DNA of 64,000 bases from Homoserinimonas aerilata (GTDB taxonomy: Bacteria > Actinomycetota > Actinomycetes > Actinomycetales > Microbacteriaceae): NCBI RefSeq assembly GCF_006716125.1, contig NZ_VFOM01000005.1:15464-79463 (forward strand), read 5' to 3'. Shown here piece after piece: positions 24,656 to 31,970 of this stretch. Within the stretch, counting starts at the first letter, position 1; every line of letters starts with the position of its first letter. Below the pieces are notes generated by a model. That model searched no databases. It saw only the letters and a program-made list of their open reading frames with translations, and was not told where the DNA came from. A program made the position numbers and the translations under genes.

Positions 24656-25597
24656 CTACCGCAGCGCCCCCCGCAGGAACTCCACGATCTGTCCGCGCAG
24701 CTCGTCGTCGAGCAGTTCGAGCGAGTGGCCGTCGCCCGGCACCGTCTCTAACGTGACGGGCACGCCTGCCGAGCGCAGCGCATCCGCCATCAGTTGTCCT
24801 TGCGCGGCCGGAATGTATTCGTCTTCAGCGTGCACGATGAGCTGCGGCGGGTCGCTGGGGTCGACCTGGTGGTTGGGGGATGCCGCGGCTGCCGCGTCGC
24901 AGCGGTCGTAGTCGGCGCAGCCGAGGTAGTCGAGCTGGCGCTGTGCGAAGCCGTCGGGCAGCATGTCGAGGCCGGCCGTGGTGAGGTCGATGGGCCCGCT
25001 GAGGTCGACGACTGCGGCGACGCGCGTGCCGACATCCCAGGGCCCTGCTCCGGATGTTGCGAGCAGCGACACGAGGTTGCCGCCGGCGGATCCGCCGAAG
25101 GCGCCGATGAGCGCCGGGTCGTAGCCGTAAGCCTCCACCTGTTCTGGTGCACGCAGCCATGAGATGGCGGCGCGGATGTCGTCGATTCCCGCGGGGAACG
25201 GATGTCCCGGCGCGAGGCTGTACCCGACGGAGAAGGCGATGAAGCCTTCGGAGGCGAGCCATTCGCACACGTTCCGCCAGGCGGGGTCTGCCTTGTCGCC
25301 GGATCGCCAGCTGCCGCCGTGCACGGAGATGACGGCCCTGCGCGGCCCATTGTTGAGGGCGCTGGCGGCGGCGTCGGCGGGCTGGCAGGCGTCGAGCAGC
25401 AGCGGTTGACCGTCGCGCTCACCGTAGGCCAGGTTCTCGTTCACGACGATGTCGGCGTAGATGGGCAGCACATCATCGACAGCGGCCGGCCGGATGCTGT
25501 CGACTGCGGCGGGCGCGCATCCGGCGACAGCGATGCCGACCGTGAGGGCCAGGGCGAGCATGCCGACGAGGGCGCGGGTGCCGGCGTGCTGCTTCAT
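24656..25597 (-). CDS. Lipoprotein alpha/beta-hydrolase (HSL/BD-FAE-like esterase)
   Basis: 313 residues. A lipobox (VGIAVAGC, Cys 27) anchors it outside the membrane. Oxyanion-hole motif SVHGGSW, nucleophile elbow GGSAGG, acid within VHAEDEYIP and histidine in PGDGHSLEL complete a catalytic triad. Family members hydrolyse short-chain esters. ATG 25597 lies 9 nt after TAGAGT on the minus strand, so the leader is very short. No functional partner beside it. Confidence 0.85.
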   Translation of the reverse strand: MKQHAGTRALVGMLALALTVGIAVAGCAPAAVDSIRPAAVDDVLPIYADIVVNENLAYGERDGQPLLLDACQPADAAASALNNGPRRAVISVHGGSWRSGDKADPAWRNVCEWLASEGFIAFSVGYSLAPGHPFPAGIDDIRAAISWLRAPEQVEAYGYDPALIGAFGGSAGGNLVSLLATSGAGPWDVGTRVAAVVDLSGPIDLTTAGLDMLPDGFAQRQLDYLGCADYDRCDAAAAASPNHQVDPSDPPQLIVHAEDEYIPAAQGQLMADALRSAGVPVTLETVPGDGHSLELLDDELRGQIVEFLRGALR

Positions 25598-25612
25598 GGT
25601 GCGGATACTCTA

Positions 25613-25981
25613 ACCCGCTTTCGTTTCCCTCGATCGTGCGGATCTCGCGAGCGGTCGATATCCGCCCCACCCCGGGCATCCGGGGGTGAGTATTGGCCTT
25701 TCGCGCATCCGTTCGGGGCGTGAGTGGCCGGATGCTCATGCTCGCTTTCGGGGGCGGCATCAGGTAACGTAGGCAGGTCGGCTCTAGACAGCGCGAAGTA
25801 TCGCGTATGGGTTTGTAAGTCTTTGGGGCCGTTTCCTCGCATCAGCTACTCCCTGATGTCAGAGGAGAAATCACGTATGTGAACGGTCCTGGCCAAAGAT
25901 TGCCCGGGTTTCCTCTCAGTAGCGCAGCACAAGATGTGCTGTGCCCTGCCATGCACTTGTTACAACCCGGAAAGCACGACC
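25613..25981 (+). other. Intergenic region with long leader of the DEAD-box gene
   Basis: No gene is seen in this 369-bp stretch. The first part (to about 25760) shows only loose GC-rich repeats. TAACGT near 25767 could be a -10 box, giving a leader of about 200 nt. In the leader: a hairpin CATCAG/CTGATG (25840-25858), a Shine-Dalgarno plus ATGTGA (25863-25882), a hairpin CAGCACA/TGTGCTG (25925-25941), and CCGGGTT (25904-25910), which can pair with AACCCGG (25964-25970) overlapping the ribosome-binding site. Confidence 0.5.
25863..25882 (+). promoter_or_regulatory. Start-stop upstream ORF (ATGTGA) with its own ribosome-binding site
   Basis: GGAG at 25864-25867 is 9 nt before ATG 25877, which is followed immediately by TGA 25880. 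A ribosome that initiates here would stop at once, about 100 nt before the helicase start. A three-codon ORF (ATG 25807 to TAA 25818) lies further upstream. Confidence 0.4.
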
Positions 25982-28210
25982 ATGCCTGACTATTCCAAGA
26001 ACAAATCCTCTGCGGGCAAGAAGTTCGACGCCCCCAAGGGTGCCGGCAGCCGCAGCGCCAGCCACCGCGGACACCGCCCCGACAGCGCGCCTGCGAAGAA
26101 GCGCTGGAATGCGGATGACCGTGCCACGCGCACAGGCGACAGCCGCCCGTCGACGGACCGTCGCCCCGACTGGTCTCCCCGCGAGGAGGCCCCGGCTCGC
26201 ACCCCGTACGGCGATCGCGCGAACCGCTCCAGCCGCCCGGGTGCCGAGCGGCCCACCTACGGTGACCGTCCGAAGCGTTCCTTCGACGACCGCCCGCAGC
26301 GTTCCTTCGATGAGCGCCCGCAGCGCGATGGTGGTTTCGAGCGTCGTGAGCGCCCCGCATATGGTGACCGCGCGAACCGCACGGAGCGCCCTGCGTACGG
26401 CGACCGTCCGCAGCGTTCCTTCGACGACCGTCCGAAGCGCGATGACCGCCCGCAGCGTGACGGTGGCTTCGAGCGTCGTGAGCGCCCGGCGTACAACAGC
26501 GACCGCAGTGGGCGTCCGTCGTACAACGACCGTGGCGAGCGTCCGGCGTACAACAAGGACCGCACCGAGCGTCCCGCATACAACAAGGAGCGCCCTGCGT
26601 ACGGTGACCGCCCGCAGCGCTCTTTCGATGACCGTCCCAAGCGCGATGGCGGTTTCGAGCGTCGTGAGCGTCCGTCGTACAACGATCGCAGCGAGCGTCC
26701 GTCGTACAACGACCGTGGTGACCGCCCGGCCTATAACAAGGATCGCGGCGCCGATCGTCCCGCCTACAACCGTGGTGAGAGCCGCACGGAGCGTCCGTCG
26801 TACAACGACCGCGCCGCCCGCACGGAGCGCCCTGCGTACGGTGACCGCCCGTCCTACAACGACCGTCCGTCCTACAACGACCGCCCGTCCTACAACGACC
26901 GTCCGAAGCGCAGCTACGACGAGCGTCCCCCGCGTCGCGAATCCGACCTCTACCCTTCGCGTGACGCGAAGCAGCACTCGGGCCCGCACGAGGATGTCGT
27001 GCTGGAGCGTCTCGAGGCGCAGGTGCTCACCGCGGGTGAGGTAGACGGCAAGACGTTCGGCGATCTCGGTCTGGGCGACAACATCACGCGCCAGTTGGCC
27101 GCGATGGGTGCCGCGGCACCGTTCCCGATTCAGGCGGCGACGATCCCTGATGTTCTTTCCGGCAGGGATGTTCTGGGCCGCGGCAAGACGGGCTCGGGCA
27201 AGACGATCGCGTTCGGCGCCCCGCTCGTTGAGCGCCTCATGGAGAACGGTGGCGGCAAGGGTCGCACTGAGGGCCGCAAACCTCGTGCGCTCATCCTCGC
27301 TCCGACCCGCGAGCTGGCCATGCAGATCGACCGTACCGTGCAGCCCATCGCCCGCAGCGTCGGCATGCACACCACGACGATCGTCGGCGGGGTTCCTCAG
27401 CAGAAGCAGGTCATGACGCTGCGCCGCGGTGTCGACATCGTCATCGCGACTCCCGGTCGTGTCGAGGATCTTGTCGACCAGGGCCGCCTCGACCTGAGCC
27501 AGGTTGCGATCACTGTGCTCGATGAGGCCGACCACATGTGCGACCTGGGCTTCCTTGAGCCTGTGCAGCGCATCCTGGAGCAGACGAAGAAGGGCGGCCA
27601 GAAGCTGCTCTTCTCTGCGACCCTCGACAAGGGTGTCGCCACGCTGGTGAAGCAGTTCCTGGTGAACCCGTCGGTGCATGAGGTCGCTGGTGAGGACCAG
27701 GCGTCGAGCACCATCGACCACAAGGTGCTGCTCATCGAGCAGCGCGACAAGCGTGCCATCATCGAGCAGCTTGCTGCGGGTGCGGGCAAGACGCTGATCT
27801 TCGCCCGCACGCGTGCGTTCGCTGAGGAGCTCGCCGACATGCTCGACGATGCCGGCGTTCCGGCCACGTCGCTGCACGGTGACCTCAACCAGTCGCGCCG
27901 CACGCGCAACCTGCAGATGCTCACGAGCGGTCGGGTGAACGTGTTGGTGGCGACGGATGTTGCGGCCCGCGGCATCCACGTCGATGACATCTCGCTCGTG
28001 ATCCAGGCCGACCCGCCGGACGAGTACAAGACGTACCTGCACCGTTCGGGCCGCACGGGCCGCGCCGGCAAGCAGGGCACCGTGGTGACGCTCATCAACC
28101 GCAGCCGCCGCCGCCGCATGGACGAGCTGCTCGGCCGCGCCGAGATCGACGCGACCATGCACCAGGTGACCCCGGGCGACGAGTTCCTCGACACCCTCGC
28201 CGCGCTGTAG
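25982..28210 (+). CDS. DEAD-box RNA helicase with repetitive disordered N-terminus
   Basis: 742 residues. Residues 1 to about 335 are low-complexity and rich in Arg, Asp, Tyr, Asn and Pro, with RPSYNDR seven times, RPAYN five times and RPAYGDR four times. The helicase core follows: Q motif (FPIQAATIP), GRGKTGSGKT, APTREL, TPGR, LDEADHM, FSAT and HRSGRTGRAG, ending only about 30 residues after the last motif. Most bacterial homologues carry the basic disordered tail at the C-terminus, so the arrangement is inverted. Likely role: RNA unwinding in ribosome assembly or cold adaptation, perhaps within RNA-protein condensates. ATG 25982 follows GGAAAG at 7 nt. Confidence 0.93.
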   Translation: MPDYSKNKSSAGKKFDAPKGAGSRSASHRGHRPDSAPAKKRWNADDRATRTGDSRPSTDRRPDWSPREEAPARTPYGDRANRSSRPGAERPTYGDRPKRSFDDRPQRSFDERPQRDGGFERRERPAYGDRANRTERPAYGDRPQRSFDDRPKRDDRPQRDGGFERRERPAYNSDRSGRPSYNDRGERPAYNKDRTERPAYNKERPAYGDRPQRSFDDRPKRDGGFERRERPSYNDRSERPSYNDRGDRPAYNKDRGADRPAYNRGESRTERPSYNDRAARTERPAYGDRPSYNDRPSYNDRPSYNDRPKRSYDERPPRRESDLYPSRDAKQHSGPHEDVVLERLEAQVLTAGEVDGKTFGDLGLGDNITRQLAAMGAAAPFPIQAATIPDVLSGRDVLGRGKTGSGKTIAFGAPLVERLMENGGGKGRTEGRKPRALILAPTRELAMQIDRTVQPIARSVGMHTTTIVGGVPQQKQVMTLRRGVDIVIATPGRVEDLVDQGRLDLSQVAITVLDEADHMCDLGFLEPVQRILEQTKKGGQKLLFSATLDKGVATLVKQFLVNPSVHEVAGEDQASSTIDHKVLLIEQRDKRAIIEQLAAGAGKTLIFARTRAFAEELADMLDDAGVPATSLHGDLNQSRRTRNLQMLTSGRVNVLVATDVAARGIHVDDISLVIQADPPDEYKTYLHRSGRTGRAGKQGTVVTLINRSRRRRMDELLGRAEIDATMHQVTPGDEFLDTLAAL

Positions 28211-28226
28211 CAGCTGCGAACAACGC

Positions 28227-28260
28227 AAAGGCGCCCACCCCGCACGGGGTGGGCGCCTTT
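28227..28260 (+). terminator. Intrinsic terminator of the helicase gene
   Basis: A perfect 16-bp stem, AAAGGCGCCCACCCCG (28227-28242) with its complement (28245-28260), 2-nt loop, ending in TTT; starts 16 nt after the stop. Confidence 0.9.
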
Positions 28261-28289
28261 CGCGTCCCGCCCCAGCCTCCTGCCGCGCG

Positions 28290-28360
28290 CCCTCCCGCGC
28301 GCTCGCTCCCTCCCGCGCGCTCGCTCCCTCCCGCGCGCTCGCTCCCTCCCGCGCGCTCCC
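28290..28360. repeat. Tandem 18-bp repeat
   Basis: CCCTCCCGCGCGCTCGCT occurs at 28290-28307, 28308-28325 and 28326-28343, with a partial fourth unit to 28360. Non-coding. Confidence 0.9.
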
Positions 28361-28439
28361 GCCCCGCCCCTCTTCCTTCCCCCTCCTCCCTTTCGCGTCT
28401 CTCCTCCTCCCCCTCGTTTCTCTCTCCGCCCCCTCCCCC
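28361..28439. repeat. Polypyrimidine tract
   Basis: Nearly continuous C/T on the plus strand (G only at a few positions) between the 18-bp repeats and the 75-nt element. The DNA on the far side of the opposite element (29703-29878) is G-rich on the plus strand, so the arrangement is symmetric. Confidence 0.75.
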
Positions 28440-28514
28440 GAAAACGAGGAGGTTTTCCCGCAACAACGCGTATTCGAGGACGTAAAGTCGCGCTCGACCC
28501 ACTTCGTCCTCGAT
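28440..28514 (-). repeat. 75-nt double-hairpin element, left copy (inverted)
   Basis: Contains GAAAAC-N6-GTTTTC (28440-28457) and CGAGGA/TCCTCG (stem with 28507-28514) separated by a 26-nt variable loop. The first 43 nt match the reverse complement of the right copy at 36 positions. Flanks the second DUF559 gene. Confidence 0.85.
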
Positions 28515-28555
28515 TGCTGCACCCATCGCATCCGATGAGCAAGGCACGACTGCGC

Positions 28556-29428
28556 TCAGCGCGACCAAAGCCGCGCTCGTAGCGCCGTCTGGATCGTCGC
28601 GAGCGTCTCATCCCAGTGCTGAAGCACCTCGGCGCTCCCGAATCTGAGCACCACGTAACCTGCTCGGACCAGCCGGTTCGTGCGGATGCGGTCGGCGACC
28701 GGGTCGTGCCATTCATCGCCGTCGAGCTCGACCACGACCCACCCGTCGATGACGAGATCGACGGTGTCGGGGCCGATCCGCACCTGCTGGTCGACGAGCA
28801 TCCGCAGATCTTCGAGCCGCAGACGGGCGATGCTCTCGAGCCCAGACCCTGCCGCGAATGTGCACCGCCGCGCAACGCTGTGAAGCCGCACCGGCATCCG
28901 GGCCACGACGGCGGCGAGCTGCGCACGCGTCAGTGCCCCAGTGTGGACGGCGCTCTCGAGGCACGCAACCACCTGCTCGGCACTTTCCGTTCTCACAAAA
29001 CGGAGAATCGCATCCTCGACGGGAACCCGCCACCCGGGCGCTGTGACGGGGTTCGGCCCCGCGTTCGCCCAGTGCCGAACGGTGCCGTGGTGGCCGAAGC
29101 GTGGCGGGGCGAAGCGATCGAGAGGGGTGAGCGGATGCTGCGGCACAGGATTAGCGTTGGGTCTGAACTGGATGTGGTTGCGAAGGTCGTCGCCGTTCCA
29201 CACGCGATGCGAGCGAAGTGCCGGCGGGCCGGTGAGGCGACCTCCCGCGAGCACGGCGTCGATGGCGAGCTGGTTGGCCACGGCGAGGCCGACCCAACCG
29301 CGCCTCACCGGCAACACGTTTCCTTCCTGTAGCGCAGCGTCGATGATGTGTCTGCCGTGTCCGAGCAGCGCGAGCTGCCGTCTCCCGGCGAGACCGCCGA
29401 GGCGGGTCAGACTCGCGATGAGCGTCAT
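28556..29428 (-). CDS. DUF559 / AbiEi-like protein with Vsr-type endonuclease fold (copy 2)
   Basis: 290 residues from ATG 29428 (an ATG at 29449 is possible). Starts with an AbiEi-like winged helix (LIASLTRLGGLAGRRQL, then GNVLPVRRGWVGL), and ends with the DUF559 nuclease-like core: VDLVIDGWVVVELDGDEWH, RIRTNRLVRAGYVVLRFGS. The key Asp, Glu and His are retained. It shares architecture with copy 1 at 5.5 kb but little sequence. It is enclosed by two inverted 75-nt elements (28440-28514 and 29628-29702). No ribosome-binding site was recognised. Function of such solo proteins is unknown; a DNA-cleaving or DNA-binding role is inference from the fold. Confidence 0.78.
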   Translation of the reverse strand: MTLIASLTRLGGLAGRRQLALLGHGRHIIDAALQEGNVLPVRRGWVGLAVANQLAIDAVLAGGRLTGPPALRSHRVWNGDDLRNHIQFRPNANPVPQHPLTPLDRFAPPRFGHHGTVRHWANAGPNPVTAPGWRVPVEDAILRFVRTESAEQVVACLESAVHTGALTRAQLAAVVARMPVRLHSVARRCTFAAGSGLESIARLRLEDLRMLVDQQVRIGPDTVDLVIDGWVVVELDGDEWHDPVADRIRTNRLVRAGYVVLRFGSAEVLQHWDETLATIQTALRARLWSR

Positions 29429-29596
29429 GGGGTCAGCGTTGCAGCGCATCCCGCCGTGTTTGCCTGCGCTTCATCGATCTGTGCACGGCGTGGATGCTGT
29501 GTCGTATGTGGAGGAGGAGCGTCGGGCGGAGAGTTTGCTGTCGCGCGCCTCGACGCTGGCGGAGGTGCGACGCGCTCCTTGATCTCTGAGATGCGC

Positions 29597-29624
29597 GGAT
29601 GCCGGATGCCGGATGCCGGATGCC
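29597..29624. repeat. Four tandem GGATGCC units
   Basis: Perfect 7-bp tandem repeat directly beside the right 75-nt element; GGATGC is also the most conspicuous dispersed hexamer of the window. Confidence 0.9.
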
Positions 29625-29627
29625 GAA

Positions 29628-29702
29628 ATCGAGGAGAGAGCCGCTTTGGTGTGGAAGATCATCCTCGATTGCGTGCTGCTGCGCGAAAACCTCCTCGTTT
29701 TC
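29628..29702 (+). repeat. 75-nt double-hairpin element, right copy
   Basis: ATCGAGGA (29628-29635) pairs with TCCTCGAT (29662-29669) across a 26-nt loop, then a conserved part ends in GAAAAC-CTCCTC-GTTTTC (29685-29702). Same total length and loop length as the left copy, in inverse orientation. Confidence 0.85.
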
Positions 29703-29893
29703 GGCGCGGGGCGGGGCGAGGCAGGGGTCAGGTGGCGCGGGGCGAGGCAGGGGTCAAGTGGCGCGGGGCGGGCGCGGCGAGGTGGGGCGGGCGCGGCGAG
29801 GCGGGTGCGGCGGGTGAGGCAGGGGTCAGGCGGTGAGGTGGGGCGGGTGCGGCGCGGCGGGCGGGGCGCGGCCGCGTAGCGTGCGGCTGTCGC

Positions 29894-30805
29894 TCAGGCC
29901 AGCGCGAGCATCCCGGCTGCCGCGATCGCGAGTGCGAGCCCGACGATCTGCAGCGCGGTCAGCTTCTCCCGCAGCACGATCGCCGCCAGGATGATGGTGC
30001 CGGCCGGGTACATCGCCGTCAGAACCGACATGACGGAGAGTTCGCCCAGTCGCAGCCCCAGCAGCATGACCGAGTTGGCCACCGCATCCAGGGCACCGCA
30101 CAGAAGCGCAAGTCTCAGGCCCGACAGCCACGGGTGATTCGAGTGGGTGGTGGCGACCACGTCGGACGGTTCTGTGATCGGGCTGCTCGAAGAGGTGCGG
30201 CTCTTCCTGGTCGCAAGAATGGCAAGAACGGCGATCGCAGCCCACATGAGCGCGCCGTTCGCGGCACGGTTGGCGATGAGCGGCACGAGCCCCGAGTCAT
30301 CCGGTGTCAGGTCGATCAGGATCATGAACACGCCGATCAGCGCGCCCGAGCCCACCGCCATGGTGAGCGCCCTCAGTGACGGGCGCACGGCATCCTTCTC
30401 GGGCACGAAGCCGACGAGCACAACCGCGACGAGCGCAACCCCGAGGGCGATGTAGCCGATCAGGCCGAACTGTTCGCCGCGGGCGAGACCCACCGTCATG
30501 GGCACGACCGCCGACACGAGGGCGGTCAGCGGCGACAGGATGCTCATGGGCCCGATCGCGAGGCACGCATACAGCAGAACGATGGCGCCGGCGCCGGCGA
30601 TGCCGCTCAGCGCACCGAACAGCACCGCCTCGTACGACCAGGCCCCGCCGATCACGGGCAGCGCGAGCAGCAGAACGACAAGTCCGGTGGCGGCGGCGAT
30701 CGCCGTCACCCGGATGCTGCTGATGCGCTTCGAGGCCAGCCCGCCCAGGAAGTCGGCCGAGCCGAAGATGAGGGCGCCGGTGAGGCCCACGATGACAGTC
30801 AGCAT
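29894..30805 (-). CDS. DMT/EamA superfamily transporter
   Basis: 303 residues with ten hydrophobic segments in two EamA halves; signatures are FGSADFLGGLASKRIS early and MSVLTAMYPAGTIILAAIVL late in the C-terminal half. Such carriers export amino acids, nucleotides or other small metabolites. ATG 30805 lies 6 nt after TAGCGT on the minus strand, so the mRNA is probably leaderless. Divergent from the AbiE-like pair. Substrate cannot be told. Confidence 0.87.
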   Translation of the reverse strand: MLTVIVGLTGALIFGSADFLGGLASKRISSIRVTAIAAATGLVVLLLALPVIGGAWSYEAVLFGALSGIAGAGAIVLLYACLAIGPMSILSPLTALVSAVVPMTVGLARGEQFGLIGYIALGVALVAVVLVGFVPEKDAVRPSLRALTMAVGSGALIGVFMILIDLTPDDSGLVPLIANRAANGALMWAAIAVLAILATRKSRTSSSSPITEPSDVVATTHSNHPWLSGLRLALLCGALDAVANSVMLLGLRLGELSVMSVLTAMYPAGTIILAAIVLREKLTALQIVGLALAIAAAGMLALA

Positions 30806-30811
30806 GAGTAA

Positions 30812-30817
30812 ACGCTA
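30812..30817 (-). promoter_or_regulatory. -10 box TAGCGT, leaderless promoter of the DMT gene
   Basis: TAGCGT (minus strand) followed by 6 nt and the ATG at 30805. Confidence 0.55.
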
Positions 30818-30878
30818 CCGGCCCCGTGTCTCGAGACCCGCCACGTGGGCCGGGACCCACGGAAGGCATCCGAGCGAC

Positions 30879-30926
30879 GAATTAATTCAACAAATACCAC
30901 TAATTTGCTGTACAGTGAATTAGGTG
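30879..30926 (+). promoter_or_regulatory. AbiE-like promoter and palindromic operators
   Basis: An AT-rich island in GC-rich DNA. It holds the palindrome GAATTAATTC (30879-30888) and the inverted repeat CTAATT/AATTAG (30900-30905 and 30918-30923), which share the half-site AATTA. The -10 TACAGT (30911-30916) lies between the arms of the second repeat, and GTG 30924 follows after 7 nt (leaderless). Confidence 0.65.
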
Positions 30927-31970
30927 ACAGATGTGAACAAGAGAGCGATCTCGACGGTGCTCGATGCGCTACCCGATGCGCTCCATGCCGTCGCTCACCC
31001 CGGCCGCGACTCCATCGAACTCGAACTGAGCGGTGGGCGTGTGATCCTGCGTCCGGTTTGGGCGGGTCAGGGGTTCCCCAGGGACCTCCATGCCGCGCTC
31101 CATCGCCTTCAGGCTGAGCCCTCCGAAGGGGTGGTGATGGTGGCGCGTCAGTTCTCGCGAGGTGCCCGTCGGGAACTCGCTGAGCTCGGACACAATTGGG
31201 CGGATGAGACGGGAAGTGCGTGGATCAGTCTCCCGTCCGTGGTGGTGACGACGAGTGGTCGAGGCGAGCCGAAACCAAAGCCACAGCGTGAAGGCTGGAC
31301 TCGGGCGTCCGCGCTGATAGCCGAGACCCTGCTCAGTGCGGCCCTGAAGAGCGGCTCGAAGCCGAACGGCCTGATCGCCACCGGAGACATGGTGGCCGAA
31401 CACGCGGGAGTCTCAGCTGGCCGCACCGCGCAGGTGTTGCAGTCCTTTGATGCGCGCGGCTACACGCGCAAGGAGGGAGGCGATCGTGGCCCGACGGCGC
31501 GACGATTGCTTGCCGACTCATCTCGACTCCTCAGCGACTGGGCTGGCTGGCACCGGCAGCAGCGGAGCGAGGGCATCCTGATGCACGCCCTCTGGCCTGG
31601 CGCCCACGACTTCGCCTCCACGGAGCTCGGTGCAATCGTGGCGACACCCGATTGGGCGGTGACGGACTGGCTCGCCGCCGACATGCGAGCCCCGATGGTG
31701 TCAGATGTGCAGACGGTCTCCGTCTATGTTGATGCGAACACCTTCGACGCCGATCTCGAGCGTCGCGCGACGATGGCCGGATTGCGGCGCGTCGAATCCG
31801 GGGAGCGCGTGCGGCTCCTGAGGGCGGATGGCGTGGTGCTGAAGGATGCCGAAATGCTCAATGGCATTCGGGTCGTCTCCCCGATCCGGCTGTATGGTGA
31901 CCTGCTGAGACTTGGGGGCCGGGGGGAGGATGCGGCAGAGCATCTGAGGAGGATCGCCATTGGCTGGTGA
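30924..31970 (+). CDS. AbiEi-like regulator/antitoxin of a type IV toxin-antitoxin-like pair
   Basis: 348 residues. A central winged-helix region (GLIATGDMVAEHAGVSAGRT, then VLQSFDARGYTRKEGG) is followed by a C-terminal domain like those of AbiEi-related transcriptional repressors (LYGDLLRLGGRGEDAAEHL). It overlaps the nucleotidyltransferase gene by 11 nt. In AbiE systems the first protein represses the operon and counteracts the second; the two palindromes around its promoter fit autorepression. GTG 30924 is chosen because TACAGT lies 7 nt upstream. N-terminal 110 residues are not recognised. Confidence 0.75.
   Translation: MTDVNKRAISTVLDALPDALHAVAHPGRDSIELELSGGRVILRPVWAGQGFPRDLHAALHRLQAEPSEGVVMVARQFSRGARRELAELGHNWADETGSAWISLPSVVVTTSGRGEPKPKPQREGWTRASALIAETLLSAALKSGSKPNGLIATGDMVAEHAGVSAGRTAQVLQSFDARGYTRKEGGDRGPTARRLLADSSRLLSDWAGWHRQQRSEGILMHALWPGAHDFASTELGAIVATPDWAVTDWLAADMRAPMVSDVQTVSVYVDANTFDADLERRATMAGLRRVESGERVRLLRADGVVLKDAEMLNGIRVVSPIRLYGDLLRLGGRGEDAAEHLRRIAIGW

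Larger units (their letters stand above)
29429..29893. other. Gene-free interval upstream of the second DUF559 gene
   Basis: No supported gene. It contains four tandem GGATGCC units (29597-29624), the right 75-nt element (29628-29702) and a G-rich tract (29703-29878) that includes 26-bp tandem units (GCGCGGGGCGAGGCAGGGGT... at about 29710, 29735 and 29761). Any promoter of the DUF559 gene would have to lie between 29429 and 29600. Confidence 0.7.

Noticed and set aside
25640..25745. Sequence resembling the 60-nt element arm (GCGAGCGGTCG)
   Set aside because: No matching right arm about 48 nt away, so not counted as a member.
26200..26930. Regular repeats that could suggest a CRISPR array
   Set aside because: They are in-frame protein repeats of the helicase; spacing is irregular and there are no cas genes.
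25916..28531. 871-codon open frame antisense to the DEAD-box helicase
   Set aside because: Repeats simply mirror the Arg/Asp/Tyr repeats of the helicase; no start signals and no recognisable domain.
29348..29836. Plus-strand open frame through the G-rich tract
   Set aside because: It runs through repeats and the 75-nt element and encodes Gly/Arg low complexity only.
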